Positions 48,601 through 61,518 of a stretch of 64,000 nucleotides of DNA are shown here, piece by piece (within the stretch, counting starts at the first letter, position 1; every line of letters begins with the position of its first letter). The stretch lies in NCBI GenBank assembly GCA_016866385.1, contig VGMU01000008.1, positions 1 through 64,000 of the forward strand. Reading direction: 5' to 3'. This stretch comes from Bacteroidota bacterium. Lineage in GTDB: Bacteria; Bacteroidota; Bacteroidia; Cytophagales; Cyclobacteriaceae. Both the position numbers and the translations under genes were made by a program. Below the pieces are notes generated by a model, which had not been told where the DNA came from, searched no databases, and saw nothing but the letters and a program-made list of their open reading frames with translations.

Positions 48601-49941
48601 ACCCAATCGGTGGAGTGTTGGAGCACGGTTGAGGAGCACTGGGTGTCCTTTCAATACGTTTTCCAAAATATCCCAAACCACTGGATCCTTGCGATCCACA
48701 ATTTTCTTGGCAGACTTCACGGTCTTTACAATTCCTCTTTCGATCAACTTTCGGATGATGAACGGTTTGAAAAGCTCGGCCGCCATATTTTTAGGAAGAC
48801 CACACTCGTGAAGCTTCAATTCAGGACCTACCACTATCACGGATCGGCCGGAGTAATCCACACGCTTGCCGAGCAAGTTTTGACGGAATCTACCCTGCTT
48901 ACCTTTCAACATGTCTGAAAGGGATTTCAAGGCACGGTTACCGTCGGATCTTACCGCATTTACTTTTCTAGAATTGTCGAATAGCGAGTCTACCGCTTCC
49001 TGCAGCATTCGCTTTTCGTTTCTCAAAATCACCTCAGGCGCTTTGATATCGATCAATCGCTTCAATCGGTTGTTTCGAATAATTACTCTGCGGTAGAGGT
49101 CATTCAAATCCGATGTTGCAAAGCGACCTCCGTCCAAAGGCACCAAAGGTCTCAATTCTGGCGGGATGACAGGAACCATGCGCACCACCATCCATTCCGG
49201 ACGGTTTTCAATGCGAGTTCTGGCTTCACGGAAGGCTTCTACGACCTTTAGACGCTTCAAGGCTTCTGCTTTACGCTGCTGTGAAGTATCCGTAGCGGCT
49301 TGGTGACGTAGGGAATAGGAAAGTTCGTCCAAGTCCAAACGAGCAAGCAACATTTCAAGTGCCTCAGCACCCATTTTAGCAATAAACTTGTTGGGATCGG
49401 CATCGTCCAAAAGGTGGTTTTCCTTTGGAAGCTTGTCCATGATGTCCAGGTACTCGTCTTCTGTCAAGAAATCCAGGTATTGCACACCTTCTTCCTCTTT
49501 CACCCCTGCTTGCACAACCACATACCGCTCGTAATAAACAATTTGATCTAGCTTTTTAGTAGGTAGTCCAAGAAGGTATCCGATTTTGTTGGGCAAGGAC
49601 TTAAAGTACCAGATATGCGCTACAGGAACCACCAATTCGATGTGTCCCATGCGCTCTCGGCGAACTTTCTTTTCGGTCACTTCTACCCCGCAACGGTCGC
49701 AGATAATTCCTTTATATCTAATGCGCTTGTACTTTCCACAATGACATTCCCAATCTTTAACCGGACCGAAAATTCGCTCGCAAAACAAGCCACCCATTTC
49801 GGGCTTGTACGTTCTGTAATTGATGGTCTCTGGCTGGGTTACCTCCCCGTTGGAGCTGTCCAAAATAGATTCTGGAGAGGCCAAGCTGATGGTAACTCTG
49901 GAGAAATCGTTGTTGAGTTTTTTATTTTTTCTAAACGACAT
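45628..49941 (-). CDS. rpoC: DNA-directed RNA polymerase subunit beta'
   Basis: Beta' carries the catalytic site of RNA polymerase. I chose the ATG at 49941, giving 1437 residues that begin [20 protein letters not shown], the usual Bacteroidota start; an in-frame ATG 13 codons earlier is less likely. Visible are the N-terminal zinc finger ([20 protein letters not shown]), the catalytic NADFDGD with three Asp, the second zinc finger ([13 protein letters not shown]) and the bridge-helix region [20 protein letters not shown]. It is 47 bp behind rpoB. Confidence 0.97.
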   Translation of the reverse strand: MSFRKNKKLNNDFSRVTISLASPESILDSSNGEVTQPETINYRTYKPEMGGLFCERIFGPVKDWECHCGKYKRIRYKGIICDRCGVEVTEKKVRRERMGHIELVVPVAHIWYFKSLPNKIGYLLGLPTKKLDQIVYYERYVVVQAGVKEEEGVQYLDFLTEDEYLDIMDKLPKENHLLDDADPNKFIAKMGAEALEMLLARLDLDELSYSLRHQAATDTSQQRKAEALKRLKVVEAFREARTRIENRPEWMVVRMVPVIPPELRPLVPLDGGRFATSDLNDLYRRVIIRNNRLKRLIDIKAPEVILRNEKRMLQEAVDSLFDNSRKVNAVRSDGNRALKSLSDMLKGKQGRFRQNLLGKRVDYSGRSVIVVGPELKLHECGLPKNMAAELFKPFIIRKLIERGIVKTVKSAKKIVDRKDPVVWDILENVLKGHPVLLNRAPTLHRLGIQAFQPKLIEGKAIQLHPLVCTAFNADFDGDQMAVHVPLGHEAILEASTLMLSAHNILNPANGAPITVPSQDMVLGLYYVTKGKKSTPQEPVLGEGMTFYSQEEVIIAMNEGQLSKHANIKCKVKVRTAAGEIKEQIIETVAGRLIFNQFVPEEVGYVNELLTKKKLQQIIAEVVKVCGIARTAQFLDDIKQLGFQMAYQGGLSMGLNDVIIPEEKEPMIGKAKEEVDQVWNNYLMGLITDNERYNQVIDIWTRTNSHLTNNLMKKMEEDKQGFNAIYMMMHSGARGSREQIRQLGGMRGLMAKPQKNLQGSVGEIIENPILSNFKEGLDVLEYFISTHGARKGLADTALKTADAGYLTRRLVDVAQDMIITEEDCGTLRGLVVQALKDNDEIVEPLSERILGRVSVHDVYDLATDELIVPAGIEITDEIAKRVDESSVEEVEIRSVLTCETKRGVCSKCYGRNLATGKMVQAGESVGVIAAQSIGEPGTQLTLRTFHVGGTASNMAVDASINAKFDGVVEFDEELRFLATTNREGDAVTVVMGRSGEIKINEAKSGKTLVSNHVPYGAILNVKNGQKITKGESLCTWDPYNAVILSEFDGTVEFESVVEGITYKEVADDQTGFREKVIIETKDRAKNPAIIVNYKGDSKTYNIPVGAHLAVESGEKVKAGQILVKIPRSVGKTRDITGGLPRVTELFEARNPSNPAVVSEIDGVVTYGSVKRGNREIIIESKDGVVKKYMVSLSKHILVQENDFIRAGEPLSDGAITPSDILSIKGPTAVQEYLVNEIQEVYRLQGVKINDKHIEVIVSQMMQKVEILDPGNTSFLQGQIVDKWAFREENDNILDKKIVLDAGDSSNLKPGMIISARRLRDENSSLKRKDLKLVQVMDAETAVSAPTLQGITAASLGTESFISAASFQETTKVLSEAAIRGKRDELLGLKENVIVGHLIPAGTGQRGFQKLIVGSKDEYEKLSENMEKTSSKTSSEVIA

Positions 49942-49988
49942 AGTTTTTTGAGATATGTTAAGGACGGTCGCCCGCCCCATGAGCCAAA

Positions 49989-53864
<3,876 letters not shown>

Positions 53865-53898
53865 GGTAGTATATAGTTTAAAGTGAAATTAATTATTA

Positions 53899-53931
53899 GA
53901 AAGCTACTATTTTCGCTTAAAATAATGCAAT
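53899..53931 (-). promoter_or_regulatory. possible promoter before rpoB
   Basis: On the minus strand ATTG (53931-53928), 21 nt and TAGCTTTC (53906-53899) resemble the Bacteroidota promoter with one mismatch in each box. It lies downstream of the attenuator hairpins, 35 bp before the rpoB ATG. Confidence 0.45.
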
Positions 53932-53952
53932 TTTTAACCTGTGCATAAACAG

Positions 53953-53982
53953 GAAAAGACCTGACTATTTCAGTCAGGTCTT
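53953..53982 (-). terminator. attenuator-type terminator between rplL and rpoB
   Basis: On the minus strand a perfect 11-bp stem AAGACCTGACT/AGTCAGGTCTT with a 4-nt loop is followed by only a short T run. Two further hairpins flank it: 53990-54015 (ATCTCTG/CAGAGAT) and 53938-53953 (CCTGT/ACAGG). Partial termination here would keep rpoBC below rplL levels, as in other bacteria. Confidence 0.8.
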
Positions 53983-54022
53983 CGTGCCGATCTCTGTCCT
54001 AAATAGGCCAGAGATAAGCAAA

Positions 54023-54412
54023 TTACTTGATCTCTACTTCAGCACCTGCCTCTTCAAGAGACTTCTTCAGTGCATCCGCTTGGTCTTTTGCAATACCTTC
54101 TTTGATTGCTTTTGGCGCAGCGTCAACAAGATCTTTAGCTTCTTTCAAGCCAAGACCAGTCAAGTCCTTCACCAATTTCACGACAGCAAGTTTCTGTGGT
54201 CCAGCTGCTTTAAGCACGACGTCAAAAGTAGATTTCTCTTCTGCAGCAGCACCTTCAGAAGCACCAGCGCCAGCACCTGAAGAAGCTACTACTACAGCAC
54301 CAGCTGCAGCAGGCTCAATGCCGTACTGATCCTTAAGGATGTCTGTCAATTCCTTTACTTCTTTTACAGTCAAGTTTACCAACTGTTCTGCAAGTTGTGT
54401 AAGATTTGCCAT
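54023..54412 (-). CDS. rplL: 50S ribosomal protein L7/L12
   Basis: L7/L12 of 129 residues forms the stalk that recruits translation factors. It has the N-terminal dimer helices, an Ala/Gly-rich hinge and the C-terminal domain [20 protein letters not shown] with [16 protein letters not shown]. Normal length. A 42-bp gap separates it from rplJ. Confidence 0.98.
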   Translation of the reverse strand: MANLTQLAEQLVNLTVKEVKELTDILKDQYGIEPAAAGAVVVASSGAGAGASEGAAAEEKSTFDVVLKAAGPQKLAVVKLVKDLTGLGLKEAKDLVDAAPKAIKEGIAKDQADALKKSLEEAGAEVEIK

Positions 54413-54454
54413 TGTATTAATTAGTTAATTGTTTTTGAATGATTTTTGATAAGA

Positions 54455-54997
54455 TTAGTTTTCGTTTCGATCTCCCAAGGTCTTGAGAACACCAGTAAGG
54501 TTGTTTTGACCTGATTGCAAAGCTGAAACGAGGTTTTTGGCAGGAGACTGTAGCAAACCGATAAGCTCTCCGAGCAATTCTCCCTTGGATTTGAGGCTTG
54601 ACAATACTTTTAGGTTGTCTTCTCCTAAAAATACATCTGAGTCAATCCCTGCACCCTTGAAAAGTGGTCTATTGTCTTTTCCGCCTTGTTTTTTTCTAAA
54701 ATCCAGCAATACTTTTGCTGGTAGGTTACTGGTTTCTTTTGAAAATAAGATACCAGAAAACCCTTTTAAAGCTCCTTCCACAAGTTTGGAGTAATCTGCA
54801 TCCAAATTCTCAAGAGCCTTGGCAATAAGGGTGTTTTTGTACACTTTGTACTCTACCCCTTTTTCAAAACAAGTTCTTCTGAATGCGTTTACTTCTGCCA
54901 CCGTGAAGCCAGATGCGTCTGTGATATAGAAGAAAGGATTTTCTTTCAATTTCTCCGTCAGACTGTCGATAATAACTTTTTTCTCGTCTCTAGTCAT
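54455..54997 (-). CDS. rplJ: 50S ribosomal protein L10
   Basis: L10 of 180 residues anchors L7/L12 to the ribosome. It starts MTRDEKKVIIDSLTEKLKEN, has VYKNTLIAKALE and a C-terminal stalk-binding helix SALQSGQNNLTGVLKTL. It starts only 2 bp after rplA, so the long L10 leader known from E. coli is not present here. Confidence 0.97.
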   Translation of the reverse strand: MTRDEKKVIIDSLTEKLKENPFFYITDASGFTVAEVNAFRRTCFEKGVEYKVYKNTLIAKALENLDADYSKLVEGALKGFSGILFSKETSNLPAKVLLDFRKKQGGKDNRPLFKGAGIDSDVFLGEDNLKVLSSLKSKGELLGELIGLLQSPAKNLVSALQSGQNNLTGVLKTLGDRNEN

Positions 54998-54999
54998 GA

Positions 55000-55698
55000 T
55001 TAAATTCCTTGAATGCTACCCTTGTCTATCGAAATCCCAGGGGACATCGTGCTGGATAAATGGATGCTTTTAAAATATGTACCTTTTGAAGATGAAGGCT
55101 TTAGCTTAGAGATGGTTAGGATAAGCTCTTTTACATTGTCCTCGATTTGCTGAGGGGAAAAAGAAACTTTGCCTACACCTGCATGAATGATACCGAACTT
55201 ATCCACTTTAAAGTCGATCTTTCCAGCCTTCACCTCTTTAACTGCCTTTCCTACTTCTAAGGTCACCGTTCCAGACTTAGGATTGGGCATAAGGCCTCTT
55301 GGACCCAATACTCTACCTAGTCTACCTACTTTTGCCATGACGTTGGGCATGGTGATGATCACATCCACATCCGTCCATCCGCCTTCAATTTTGGCAATAT
55401 AATCGTCCAAACCTACGTAATCTGCACCTGCTTCGGTGGCTTCTGCGTTTTTGTCAGGAGTACATAGCACCAATACTTTGGTGGCTTTGCCTGTACCATG
55501 AGGAAGGGCAACGACCCCTCTTACCATTTGATCTGCCTTACGAGGATCAACGCCCAATCGAACGTCCACATCTACAGAAGCATTAAATTTTGTTGTGGTA
55601 ATTTCCTTGACCAACGAAGAAGCAGCCTCCAGGGAGTACATTTGGCTTGGGTCGTACTTAGAAAGAGCTTCTTTTTGCTTTTTTGTTAACTTAGCCAT
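55000..55698 (-). CDS. rplA: 50S ribosomal protein L1
   Basis: L1 of 232 residues is the mobile stalk protein at the E site. It has the two-domain L1 pattern with [46 protein letters not shown] and MPNPKSGTV. It follows rplK by 10 bp. Confidence 0.98.
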   Translation of the reverse strand: MAKLTKKQKEALSKYDPSQMYSLEAASSLVKEITTTKFNASVDVDVRLGVDPRKADQMVRGVVALPHGTGKATKVLVLCTPDKNAEATEAGADYVGLDDYIAKIEGGWTDVDVIITMPNVMAKVGRLGRVLGPRGLMPNPKSGTVTLEVGKAVKEVKAGKIDFKVDKFGIIHAGVGKVSFSPQQIEDNVKELILTISKLKPSSSKGTYFKSIHLSSTMSPGISIDKGSIQGI

Positions 55699-55708
55699 TG
55701 TTGTTTAG

Positions 55709-56152
55709 TTATACTTCCCAAGGAGCCTTCCCAGATACTGTGATACCCATGCTACGCGCGGTACCTGCTACCATTTTCATGGCAGATTCTACTTTGAAAG
55801 CATTGAGGTCAGGCATTTTCGTCTCGGCAATCACTCGTACCTGATCCCAGGTAACAGATCCTACCTTTTTTCTGTTGGGTTCCGCAGAACCTCCCTTAAC
55901 TTTTGCAGCTTCCAACAACAGGTTTGCTGCAGGTGGAGTCTTAACTACAAAGTCAAAAGATTTGTCAGAATATACTGTAATCAATACGGGCAATACGGTT
56001 CCCATTTTTTCTTGGGTACGCGCATTAAACTGCTTACAGAACTCCATGATGTTCAGACCCTTGGAACCAAGAGCTGGACCTACTGGAGGTGACGGGTTAG
56101 CCTGGCCACCTTTCACTTGTAGTTTTACATAACCAGTGATTTCCTTAGCCAT
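55709..56152 (-). CDS. rplK: 50S ribosomal protein L11
   Basis: L11 of 147 residues belongs to the GTPase-associated centre. It shows [20 protein letters not shown] and [18 protein letters not shown] and the C-terminal domain ending [13 protein letters not shown]. It follows nusG by 9 bp. Confidence 0.98.
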   Translation of the reverse strand: MAKEITGYVKLQVKGGQANPSPPVGPALGSKGLNIMEFCKQFNARTQEKMGTVLPVLITVYSDKSFDFVVKTPPAANLLLEAAKVKGGSAEPNRKKVGSVTWDQVRVIAETKMPDLNAFKVESAMKMVAGTARSMGITVSGKAPWEV

Positions 56153-56161
56153 TGCTTAGTC

Positions 56162-56713
56162 TTATTTTTCTACTTGTATAAAATTTAACTCTACAGGAGT
56201 ATTGCGGCCGAAAATCTTAACCATAACGTTAAGCTTCTTCTTTTCCTCAAAAATCTCCTCAATTGTCCCAGTAAACCCACTGAAAGGACCATCCATTACT
56301 TTGACGGCCTCTCCGACTATAAATGGGGTATCCTGCTTCTCGGCAAACTCATCAATTTCCTCCACCTTACCTAAAATACGGTTGACTTCGGATTGACGTA
56401 ATGGTTCAGGGGTTTTGGAAGCTCCCCCCTGGTTTGATCCAAGAAAACCAATTACACCTGGGATACTCGTAATCACGTGATTGGCCTCACCATTTGACAA
56501 ATCCGCATTGACCAAAACGTAACCGGGAAAAAAGTTTCTTTCCCGCACTCGCTTCTTGCCATTGCGCATTTCATATACCTTCTCAGAGGGAATCAACACT
56601 TCAGGAATAAATTCGCTGATCTTCTGCCTGAAAATTTCATTTTCTAGGTAGTTCTTCGCTTTTTTCTCCTGTCCGGCGACAACTCTAAGTACGTACCATT
56701 TATGTTCAGCCAT
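56162..56713 (-). CDS. nusG: transcription termination/antitermination protein NusG
   Basis: NusG binds RNA polymerase to modulate pausing and links transcription to Rho or ribosomes. I chose the ATG at 56713 (183 residues, [20 protein letters not shown]); four codons earlier is only a TTG. The NGN domain ([15 protein letters not shown]) and the KOW domain ([21 protein letters not shown]) are complete. 12 bp behind secE. Confidence 0.97.
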   Translation of the reverse strand: MAEHKWYVLRVVAGQEKKAKNYLENEIFRQKISEFIPEVLIPSEKVYEMRNGKKRVRERNFFPGYVLVNADLSNGEANHVITSIPGVIGFLGSNQGGASKTPEPLRQSEVNRILGKVEEIDEFAEKQDTPFIVGEAVKVMDGPFSGFTGTIEEIFEEKKKLNVMVKIFGRNTPVELNFIQVEK

Positions 56714-56725
56714 CCTGCAATTCAA

Positions 56726-56914
56726 TTAGAATAAATCGTAAAACCATGTCATGATATTCTCAAAGCCCAGATCCACCCCTCCAATAAACAGGGCAAAAAT
56801 CAAGGAAGCTACCAATACCAAAATGGCACTGTTTTGAAGAAATGAATACTTAGGCCAAGTCACCTTGTTTTTCATTTCATCGTATGACTCGAGGACAAAG
56901 TTTTTAAGATTCAT
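56726..56914 (-). CDS. secE: preprotein translocase subunit SecE
   Basis: SecE clamps the SecY channel. The 62-residue short form has an amphipathic helix (LESYDEMKNKVTWPKYSFLQ) and a single membrane helix (SAILVLVASLIFALFIGGVD). It begins 17 bp after tRNA-Trp in the same transcript. Confidence 0.96.
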   Translation of the reverse strand: MNLKNFVLESYDEMKNKVTWPKYSFLQNSAILVLVASLIFALFIGGVDLGFENIMTWFYDLF

Positions 56915-56931
56915 AGTCTGTTTTCTTAGTG

Positions 56932-57002
56932 CACGGGCAGAGAGATTCGAACTCCCATCAACGGTTTTGGAGACCGCTATTCTGCCATTGAACTATGCCC
57001 GT
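56932..57002 (-). tRNA. tRNA-Trp (CCA anticodon)
   Basis: On the minus strand the acceptor stem ACGGGCA/TGCCCGT pairs fully, the anticodon loop reads CTCCAAA with CCA, and the T arm GGGAG-TTCGAAT-CTCTC is complete. 71 nt, CCA not encoded. It is transcribed with secE and nusG. Confidence 0.97.
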
Positions 57003-57029
57003 GTAACACGAACGTTCCAAAACGGAACG

Positions 57030-57060
57030 CAAAATTAGGAATAAAGTCTTTAGAAACAAA
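57030..57060 (-). promoter_or_regulatory. promoter of the tRNA-Trp-secE-nusG-rplKAJL unit
   Basis: On the minus strand TTTG (57060-57057), 19 nt and TAATTTTG (57037-57030) match the consensus without mismatch. The -33 box overlaps the foot of the tuf terminator. An inverted repeat CGTTCC/GGAACG (57013-57029) covers the predicted start site. Confidence 0.85.
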
Positions 57061-57092
57061 TGCGACCCCAAAATAATCTTTGGGATCGCATT
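57057..57092 (-). terminator. intrinsic terminator after tuf
   Basis: On the minus strand a stem AATGCGA-CCCAAA/TTTGGG-TCGCATT with one unpaired or mismatched position is followed by TTGTTT. It closes the tRNA-Gly-tRNA-Thr-tuf unit and abuts the next promoter. Confidence 0.8.
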
Positions 57093-57113
57093 GTATATGC
57101 TAAGTGTGTATGC

Positions 57114-58301
57114 TTAGTCTAGGATTTCGGTCACCTGTCCGGCACCTACAGTACGACCGCCTTCGCGAATCGCAAATCTCAATCCTTTTTCCAAAGCAAC
57201 TGCAGACAATAAATTCACCTCAATGGTTACGTTATCACCTGGCATCACCATTTCTACGTTTGCAGGAAGTTTGATCTCTCCCGTTACGTCAGTAGTTCTC
57301 AAGTAAAACTGCGGTCTGTACTTGTTGAAAAATGGAGTATGACGTCCACCTTCTTCTTTTGAAAGTACGTAAACTTCAGCCTTGAAGTGTGCGTGAGGCT
57401 TCACAGAACCAGGCTTGCAGATAATCATTCCGCGCTTGATTTGTGCTTTTTCAATACCTCTCAACAACAAACCTACGTTGTCCCCCGCTTCACCTCTATC
57501 AAGAATTTTGCGGAACATTTCCACACCAGTTACAGTAGACTTTAAGCCTTCTGCACCCATACCGATGATGTCAACAGGATCACCAGAGTTGATAACTCCT
57601 CTCTCGATACGTCCAGTAGCTACAGTACCACGACCCGTGATCGAGAATACGTCTTCGACAGGCATCAAGAAATCCTTGTCAATCAAACGCTCAGGTAATG
57701 GAATGTAGCTATCTACTGCATCCATCAATTGCATTACGGTTTGTACCCACTTCTCTTCACCGTTCAATGCACCAAGTGCTGAACCAGCGATTACAGGGAT
57801 ATTGTCTCCGTCAAACTCATAGAAAGAAAGAAGTTCTCTAACTTCCATCTCTACAAGCTCCAACAATTCAGGGTCATCCACCATGTCTACTTTGTTCAAG
57901 AAGACAACTAGCTGAGGAACACCCACCTGACGAGCCAATAGGATGTGCTCTCTTGTTTGCGGCATAGGTCCATCAGTAGCAGCTACCACAAGGATAGCTC
58001 CGTCCATCTGGGCTGCACCAGTTACCATGTTTTTCACGTAGTCAGCGTGTCCAGGACAGTCTACGTGAGCGTAGTGTCTCTTTTCAGTTTGATACTCCAC
58101 GTGAGAGGTGTTGATGGTGATACCTCTTTCTTTCTCTTCTGGAGCGTTGTCGATAGAAGAGAAATCTCTCAATTCAGAAAGACCCTTCTTTGCCAATACG
58201 GTAGTGATGGCTGCAGTCAAGGTGGTCTTACCATGGTCTACGTGTCCAATCGTACCGATGTTTACGTGCGGCTTGGAACGGTCGAATGTTTCTTTTGCCA
58301 T
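57114..58301 (-). CDS. tuf: elongation factor Tu
   Basis: EF-Tu delivers aminoacyl-tRNA to the ribosome. The 395-residue protein has G1 GHVDHGKT at 19-26, the switch segment [29 protein letters not shown] and GSALGAL, then the two beta-barrel domains. It follows tRNA-Thr by 62 bp with no promoter of its own that I can see, so it is probably made from the tRNA-Gly transcript. It is the only tuf copy in the window. Confidence 0.98.
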   Translation of the reverse strand: MAKETFDRSKPHVNIGTIGHVDHGKTTLTAAITTVLAKKGLSELRDFSSIDNAPEEKERGITINTSHVEYQTEKRHYAHVDCPGHADYVKNMVTGAAQMDGAILVVAATDGPMPQTREHILLARQVGVPQLVVFLNKVDMVDDPELLELVEMEVRELLSFYEFDGDNIPVIAGSALGALNGEEKWVQTVMQLMDAVDSYIPLPERLIDKDFLMPVEDVFSITGRGTVATGRIERGVINSGDPVDIIGMGAEGLKSTVTGVEMFRKILDRGEAGDNVGLLLRGIEKAQIKRGMIICKPGSVKPHAHFKAEVYVLSKEEGGRHTPFFNKYRPQFYLRTTDVTGEIKLPANVEMVMPGDNVTIEVNLLSAVALEKGLRFAIREGGRTVGAGQVTEILD

Positions 58302-58363
58302 GCTTGAAAATCCTCAGTTTTAGTTTTAGATATAGTTTAATTAATAAAATTTTTTCTGTGTTG

Positions 58364-58435
58364 AGCCAACGACGGGAATTGAACCCGTGACCCCTTCCTT
58401 ACCAAGGAAGTACTCTACCCCTGAGCTACGTCGGC
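58364..58435 (-). tRNA. tRNA-Thr (GGT anticodon)
   Basis: On the minus strand the acceptor stem GCCGACG/CGTTGGC pairs with one G-T, the anticodon stem TTCCT/AGGAA encloses TTGGTAA with GGT, and the T arm ACGGG-TTCAATT-CCCGT is complete. 72 nt, discriminator T, CCA not encoded. Confidence 0.96.
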
Positions 58436-58469
58436 TTTCACTACGCAGTGTACTTTAAAAAAAGCACAG

Positions 58470-58542
58470 AGCGGGAGACGAGGCTCGAACCCGCGACCTG
58501 CAGCTTGGAAGGCTGCCGCTCTACCAACTGAGCTACTCCCGC
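58470..58542 (-). tRNA. tRNA-Gly (TCC anticodon)
   Basis: On the minus strand the acceptor stem GCGGGAG/CTCCCGC is perfect, the anticodon stem GCAGC/GCTGC encloses CTTCCAA with TCC, and the T arm GCGGG-TTCGAGC-CTCGT region is complete. 73 nt, CCA not encoded. A short hairpin (CACTGCGTAGTG) separates it from tRNA-Thr. Confidence 0.96.
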
Positions 58543-58578
58543 TTATTACTCCGGAAACCCGGTTAATTTTTTGCCCTG

Positions 58579-58612
58579 CAAAATTAGAAAAAAAAATTTA
58601 CAATCAAGCAAA
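58579..58612 (-). promoter_or_regulatory. probable promoter of the tRNA-Gly-tRNA-Thr-tuf unit
   Basis: On the minus strand TTTG (58612-58609), 22 nt and an exact TAATTTTG (58586-58579) fit the Bacteroidota promoter except that the spacer is one base long. It is followed by GCAGGGC and a small CCGG-GTTT-CCGG hairpin before the tRNA. Confidence 0.6.
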
Positions 58613-58615
58613 AAG

Positions 58616-58698
58616 TGGGGGAAACAGGATTCGAACCTGTGAAGACATACGTCAACGGATTTACAGTCCGTCCCAGTTGGCCGCTTTGGTATTCCCCC
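58616..58698 (-). tRNA. tRNA-Tyr (GTA anticodon)
   Basis: On the minus strand the acceptor stem GGGGGAA/TTTCCCC region pairs over seven bases, the anticodon stem encloses CTGTAAA with GTA, and a long variable arm makes it class II, as expected for tRNA-Tyr. 83 nt, discriminator A, CCA not encoded. Confidence 0.96.
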
Positions 58699-58705
58699 AA
58701 CTGCA

Positions 58706-58740
58706 TTAAACTCACCTAGATAGCACCCAGGTGAGTTTAA
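58706..58740 (-). repeat. 12-bp perfect inverted repeat in the tRNA-Tyr leader
   Basis: TTAAACTCACCT and AGGTGAGTTTAA pair fully around an 11-nt loop. The repeat begins at the predicted start site of the tRNA-Tyr transcript and ends 7 bp before the tRNA. No T run follows on either strand, so it is not a terminator. Confidence 0.85.
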
Positions 58741-58747
58741 CGGACTG

Positions 58748-58778
58748 CAAAACTATAGCCTTTTATTAAAGTATCAAA
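58748..58778 (-). promoter_or_regulatory. promoter of tRNA-Tyr
   Basis: On the minus strand TTTG (58778-58775), 19 nt and TAGTTTTG (58755-58748) match the Bacteroidota consensus without mismatch, followed by GCAGTCC. Confidence 0.88.
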
Positions 58779-58842
58779 GACAGATGTTGATTTTTGAAAA
58801 CTTTTTCGCCAAGACTAGTTCAAACTTTTAAAAATCAAGGAA

Positions 58843-61455
58843 TTAATTTTCTTCATCAAACATTTCTAGGAAATAAGAAAAGTAGTTTTTAAGATCCTCA
58901 GACTTCTCCACCTCAGAAGCCTTTTCCAAACTTTCCAATACTCCAGGCTCTTCGGTAAAAGACAGCAAGCTCTGAAATGCTCCCAATCGAACGTAATCCT
59001 TGGAATGGGATCGGAGCAAACCAAGAAGGAACGTGACCGCTTCTGCTTTGCCTTCCTCAGGAAATTCAGAAAAATAGGAGGTATAATACCCCATAAAATA
59101 ATATAGTCCTACTCCTTCCATGGATTTCAAAGCTGAGTCAAACCAAGCCCCTTTACCTTTTACTTTATTCATGAGGTAGTATTCCGCCAATGGCACTCTC
59201 ATGCGGTAATTGGTTTCCTTTTCAAAAGAGACCATATAGTCTAGGGGCATCGCAGGATCCTTTCCATAGGCCAAGCCCATGAGTGCTGCCCCAGCTACCA
59301 GGTACGAAGGATGCCTTACCCAACGCTGAAAAGCATTCTGGTAAGCATCAGGATTCCATTCGGTCAAAACATCTATGGCGGCGGCCTTTACTTCATTTTT
59401 AGTATCCTGATCCCCTAGGGCAAATACCTGCTCCTCTAATTCGGGAAGGGAATCTTTCCACGAAATATCGGATTGAAGGACTCTCAAGGCACGCTCCCGT
59501 ATGGACCAAAAGGTATCCTTCATCGCCAAAGGCAAAATCTCCTTCAGTTCCTCAGATGCAGATCGAGAAACCAAACTGTCCAAGGCCTCGTACCTTGCAA
59601 TACCTAACTGAGACTCTTTATATTGTCTCAGGTACTGGGCAGAAGTGAAGCTTTGACTTTTTTTAGCCAGGAACTCTTGACCCTCATCGATGTACAATTG
59701 CTCGATGGGTACTTGGTTTTCCAAAGCCAATTGCTGAGTAACCTCGCTCATTAAAAAGGTACGAGTAAATCGCTCTCCCTCCTGGTACCAACTCAAGGGT
59801 ATGGGTAACTGAAATACTGGGCCTTCGTAGGTGTCCTGAACTTGAGTCAGGGTGACTAAAATGTTTTCTGGCTGAGAATAATCCACCTCAATATCTAGCT
59901 CGGGATGCCCTTTGTCAAAAAACCACTGATTGAAAAACCAATTCAAATCCTGGCCGCTTACTTTTTCTAGGGCAAGTCGGAGATCATGCGCCTCTACCGA
60001 ACCAAAAGCATGGGTATTCAAATACAAGGTCAGCCCTTTGAAAAATGCCTCATCCCCTAAATGACGACGTAACATGTGTAAGACCACCCCTCCCTTGTTG
60101 TAGCTATGGGCATCAAACATATCTTCCGCATCTGCATAATTGAATCGAATCAGGTCCACTTGCTTTGACTCAGCTTCAGAAAAATAGCCCTCCATTTCGG
60201 TGATTAATTTCATTGCCGCATCGTCCTGACCTTCTTGATGGGCTGTCCATAGGTACTCGCTATAATTGGCAAAAGCTTCGTTCAAGGTGAGGTTGGACCA
60301 AGATTCTGCTGTAACCAAATCCCCAAACCACTGATGAAAAAGTTCATGAGCAACAATATAATCCCATTCCGAATCCAAAGCCTCTCTTTCGTCCAATAGC
60401 AGCTCCTCCATGAAAATGGAGGCAGTGGTATTTTCCATAGCCCCTGATACGTAATCTCTAACAACAATTTGGTCGTACTTGGGCCAAGGAAATGGAGTTT
60501 TCAAGAGAGATTCAAAGTATGCCATCATCTGGGGAGTACGCTCAAATACCTTTGCAGCTCCAGGCTCGTAGCCTTTCTCCACATAATAAGCCAAGGGTAT
60601 ATTTTTGTACGAGGACTCAACTTTTCCAAAATTCCCAACCGCGATAGCTACCAAATAGGGAGCATGAGGCAAATTCATCTCCCAGTAATCTGTTCTCATT
60701 CCATTTTCCTTGGGCTCTTGCCTGACCAATCTCCCGTTGCTTATGCTGACCATGGTATCTGGGACCGTCAGGCTTATGGAATGAGTAAATCGTTCGTTGG
60801 GTCGATCTAGGGTAGGAAACCATTTGCTGTTGTGTTCGGTCTCCCCCTGAGTCCAAAGCATGGTAGCTTTGGAGGGAAGGGTATCCAAAGGATCTATAAA
60901 GTACAGGCCCTTGGTGTCTGTAATCGCCGCACTCCCCTCTCCTGAATTGCGCTCAGGAAAGGCAGTATAAGAGACTTCTACGGTAAGTGTATCTTTGGGA
61001 TTGACTTCGTTGGGGAAGTATAACGTGAGTTGCTTTTCGTCGTATCGGTAAGAAAGTAATTCTTTCTTTTCCCCTTGAAGTAAATACACGCTTTCAAATT
61101 CAAAATCTTTGGCATCTAATACCACCGTCTTTTGTGGAGAAAAGAAGGGGGTCATCTTCAGTCTTGCTGTCCCTAATACCTGCTGGACTTTCCAATCAAA
61201 CCTTAAGTCTAAATCCATATGGACGATATCCATGGTTCGAGTTGCACTAGGCTGGTAAGGGGGTGTTTCTTCTTCCGCCCAGAAGGTAGTAGGGTCTAAA
61301 AGATCATCAGCTGTACCTTCTGCGGTAATTGCAGTATCCGAAGGCATTGTTGCTGAGGACTTGCAGGCTTGAAAATAGATGGAAGCAAGGCCTAGGAGTA
61401 GGTAAAGAAAAAAGGAACTTCCTTTTTGCTTTGGACAATTGAGTTTTTGATTCAT
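58843..61455 (-). CDS. M1 family metallopeptidase, lipoprotein
   Basis: A zinc aminopeptidase of the M1 (gluzincin) family. I chose the ATG at 61455 (870 residues); 11 codons earlier is only a TTG. A hydrophobic signal (about 12-30) ends in YFQAC, a likely lipobox with Cys31, so the enzyme is probably anchored in a membrane of the envelope. The exopeptidase motif GAMEN is at 338-342 and the zinc site HELFH-x18-E at 370-393. The C-terminal third is helical with HEAT-like repeats. It digests peptides from the N-terminus; substrates are not known. No promoter is obvious in the 63 bp before it. Confidence 0.95.
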   Translation of the reverse strand: MNQKLNCPKQKGSSFFLYLLLGLASIYFQACKSSATMPSDTAITAEGTADDLLDPTTFWAEEETPPYQPSATRTMDIVHMDLDLRFDWKVQQVLGTARLKMTPFFSPQKTVVLDAKDFEFESVYLLQGEKKELLSYRYDEKQLTLYFPNEVNPKDTLTVEVSYTAFPERNSGEGSAAITDTKGLYFIDPLDTLPSKATMLWTQGETEHNSKWFPTLDRPNERFTHSISLTVPDTMVSISNGRLVRQEPKENGMRTDYWEMNLPHAPYLVAIAVGNFGKVESSYKNIPLAYYVEKGYEPGAAKVFERTPQMMAYFESLLKTPFPWPKYDQIVVRDYVSGAMENTTASIFMEELLLDEREALDSEWDYIVAHELFHQWFGDLVTAESWSNLTLNEAFANYSEYLWTAHQEGQDDAAMKLITEMEGYFSEAESKQVDLIRFNYADAEDMFDAHSYNKGGVVLHMLRRHLGDEAFFKGLTLYLNTHAFGSVEAHDLRLALEKVSGQDLNWFFNQWFFDKGHPELDIEVDYSQPENILVTLTQVQDTYEGPVFQLPIPLSWYQEGERFTRTFLMSEVTQQLALENQVPIEQLYIDEGQEFLAKKSQSFTSAQYLRQYKESQLGIARYEALDSLVSRSASEELKEILPLAMKDTFWSIRERALRVLQSDISWKDSLPELEEQVFALGDQDTKNEVKAAAIDVLTEWNPDAYQNAFQRWVRHPSYLVAGAALMGLAYGKDPAMPLDYMVSFEKETNYRMRVPLAEYYLMNKVKGKGAWFDSALKSMEGVGLYYFMGYYTSYFSEFPEEGKAEAVTFLLGLLRSHSKDYVRLGAFQSLLSFTEEPGVLESLEKASEVEKSEDLKNYFSYFLEMFDEEN

Positions 61456-61518
61456 ATTTGGGAAAATTAGATTAGACCTATAGGCCAAGCCATTGATTCT
61501 GTAGCCAAGTTAACAAGA

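Noticed and set aside
49942-49980. Earlier ATG for rpoC
   Set aside because: The 13 additional residues do not belong to the conserved family start, which begins [11 protein letters not shown] at 49941.
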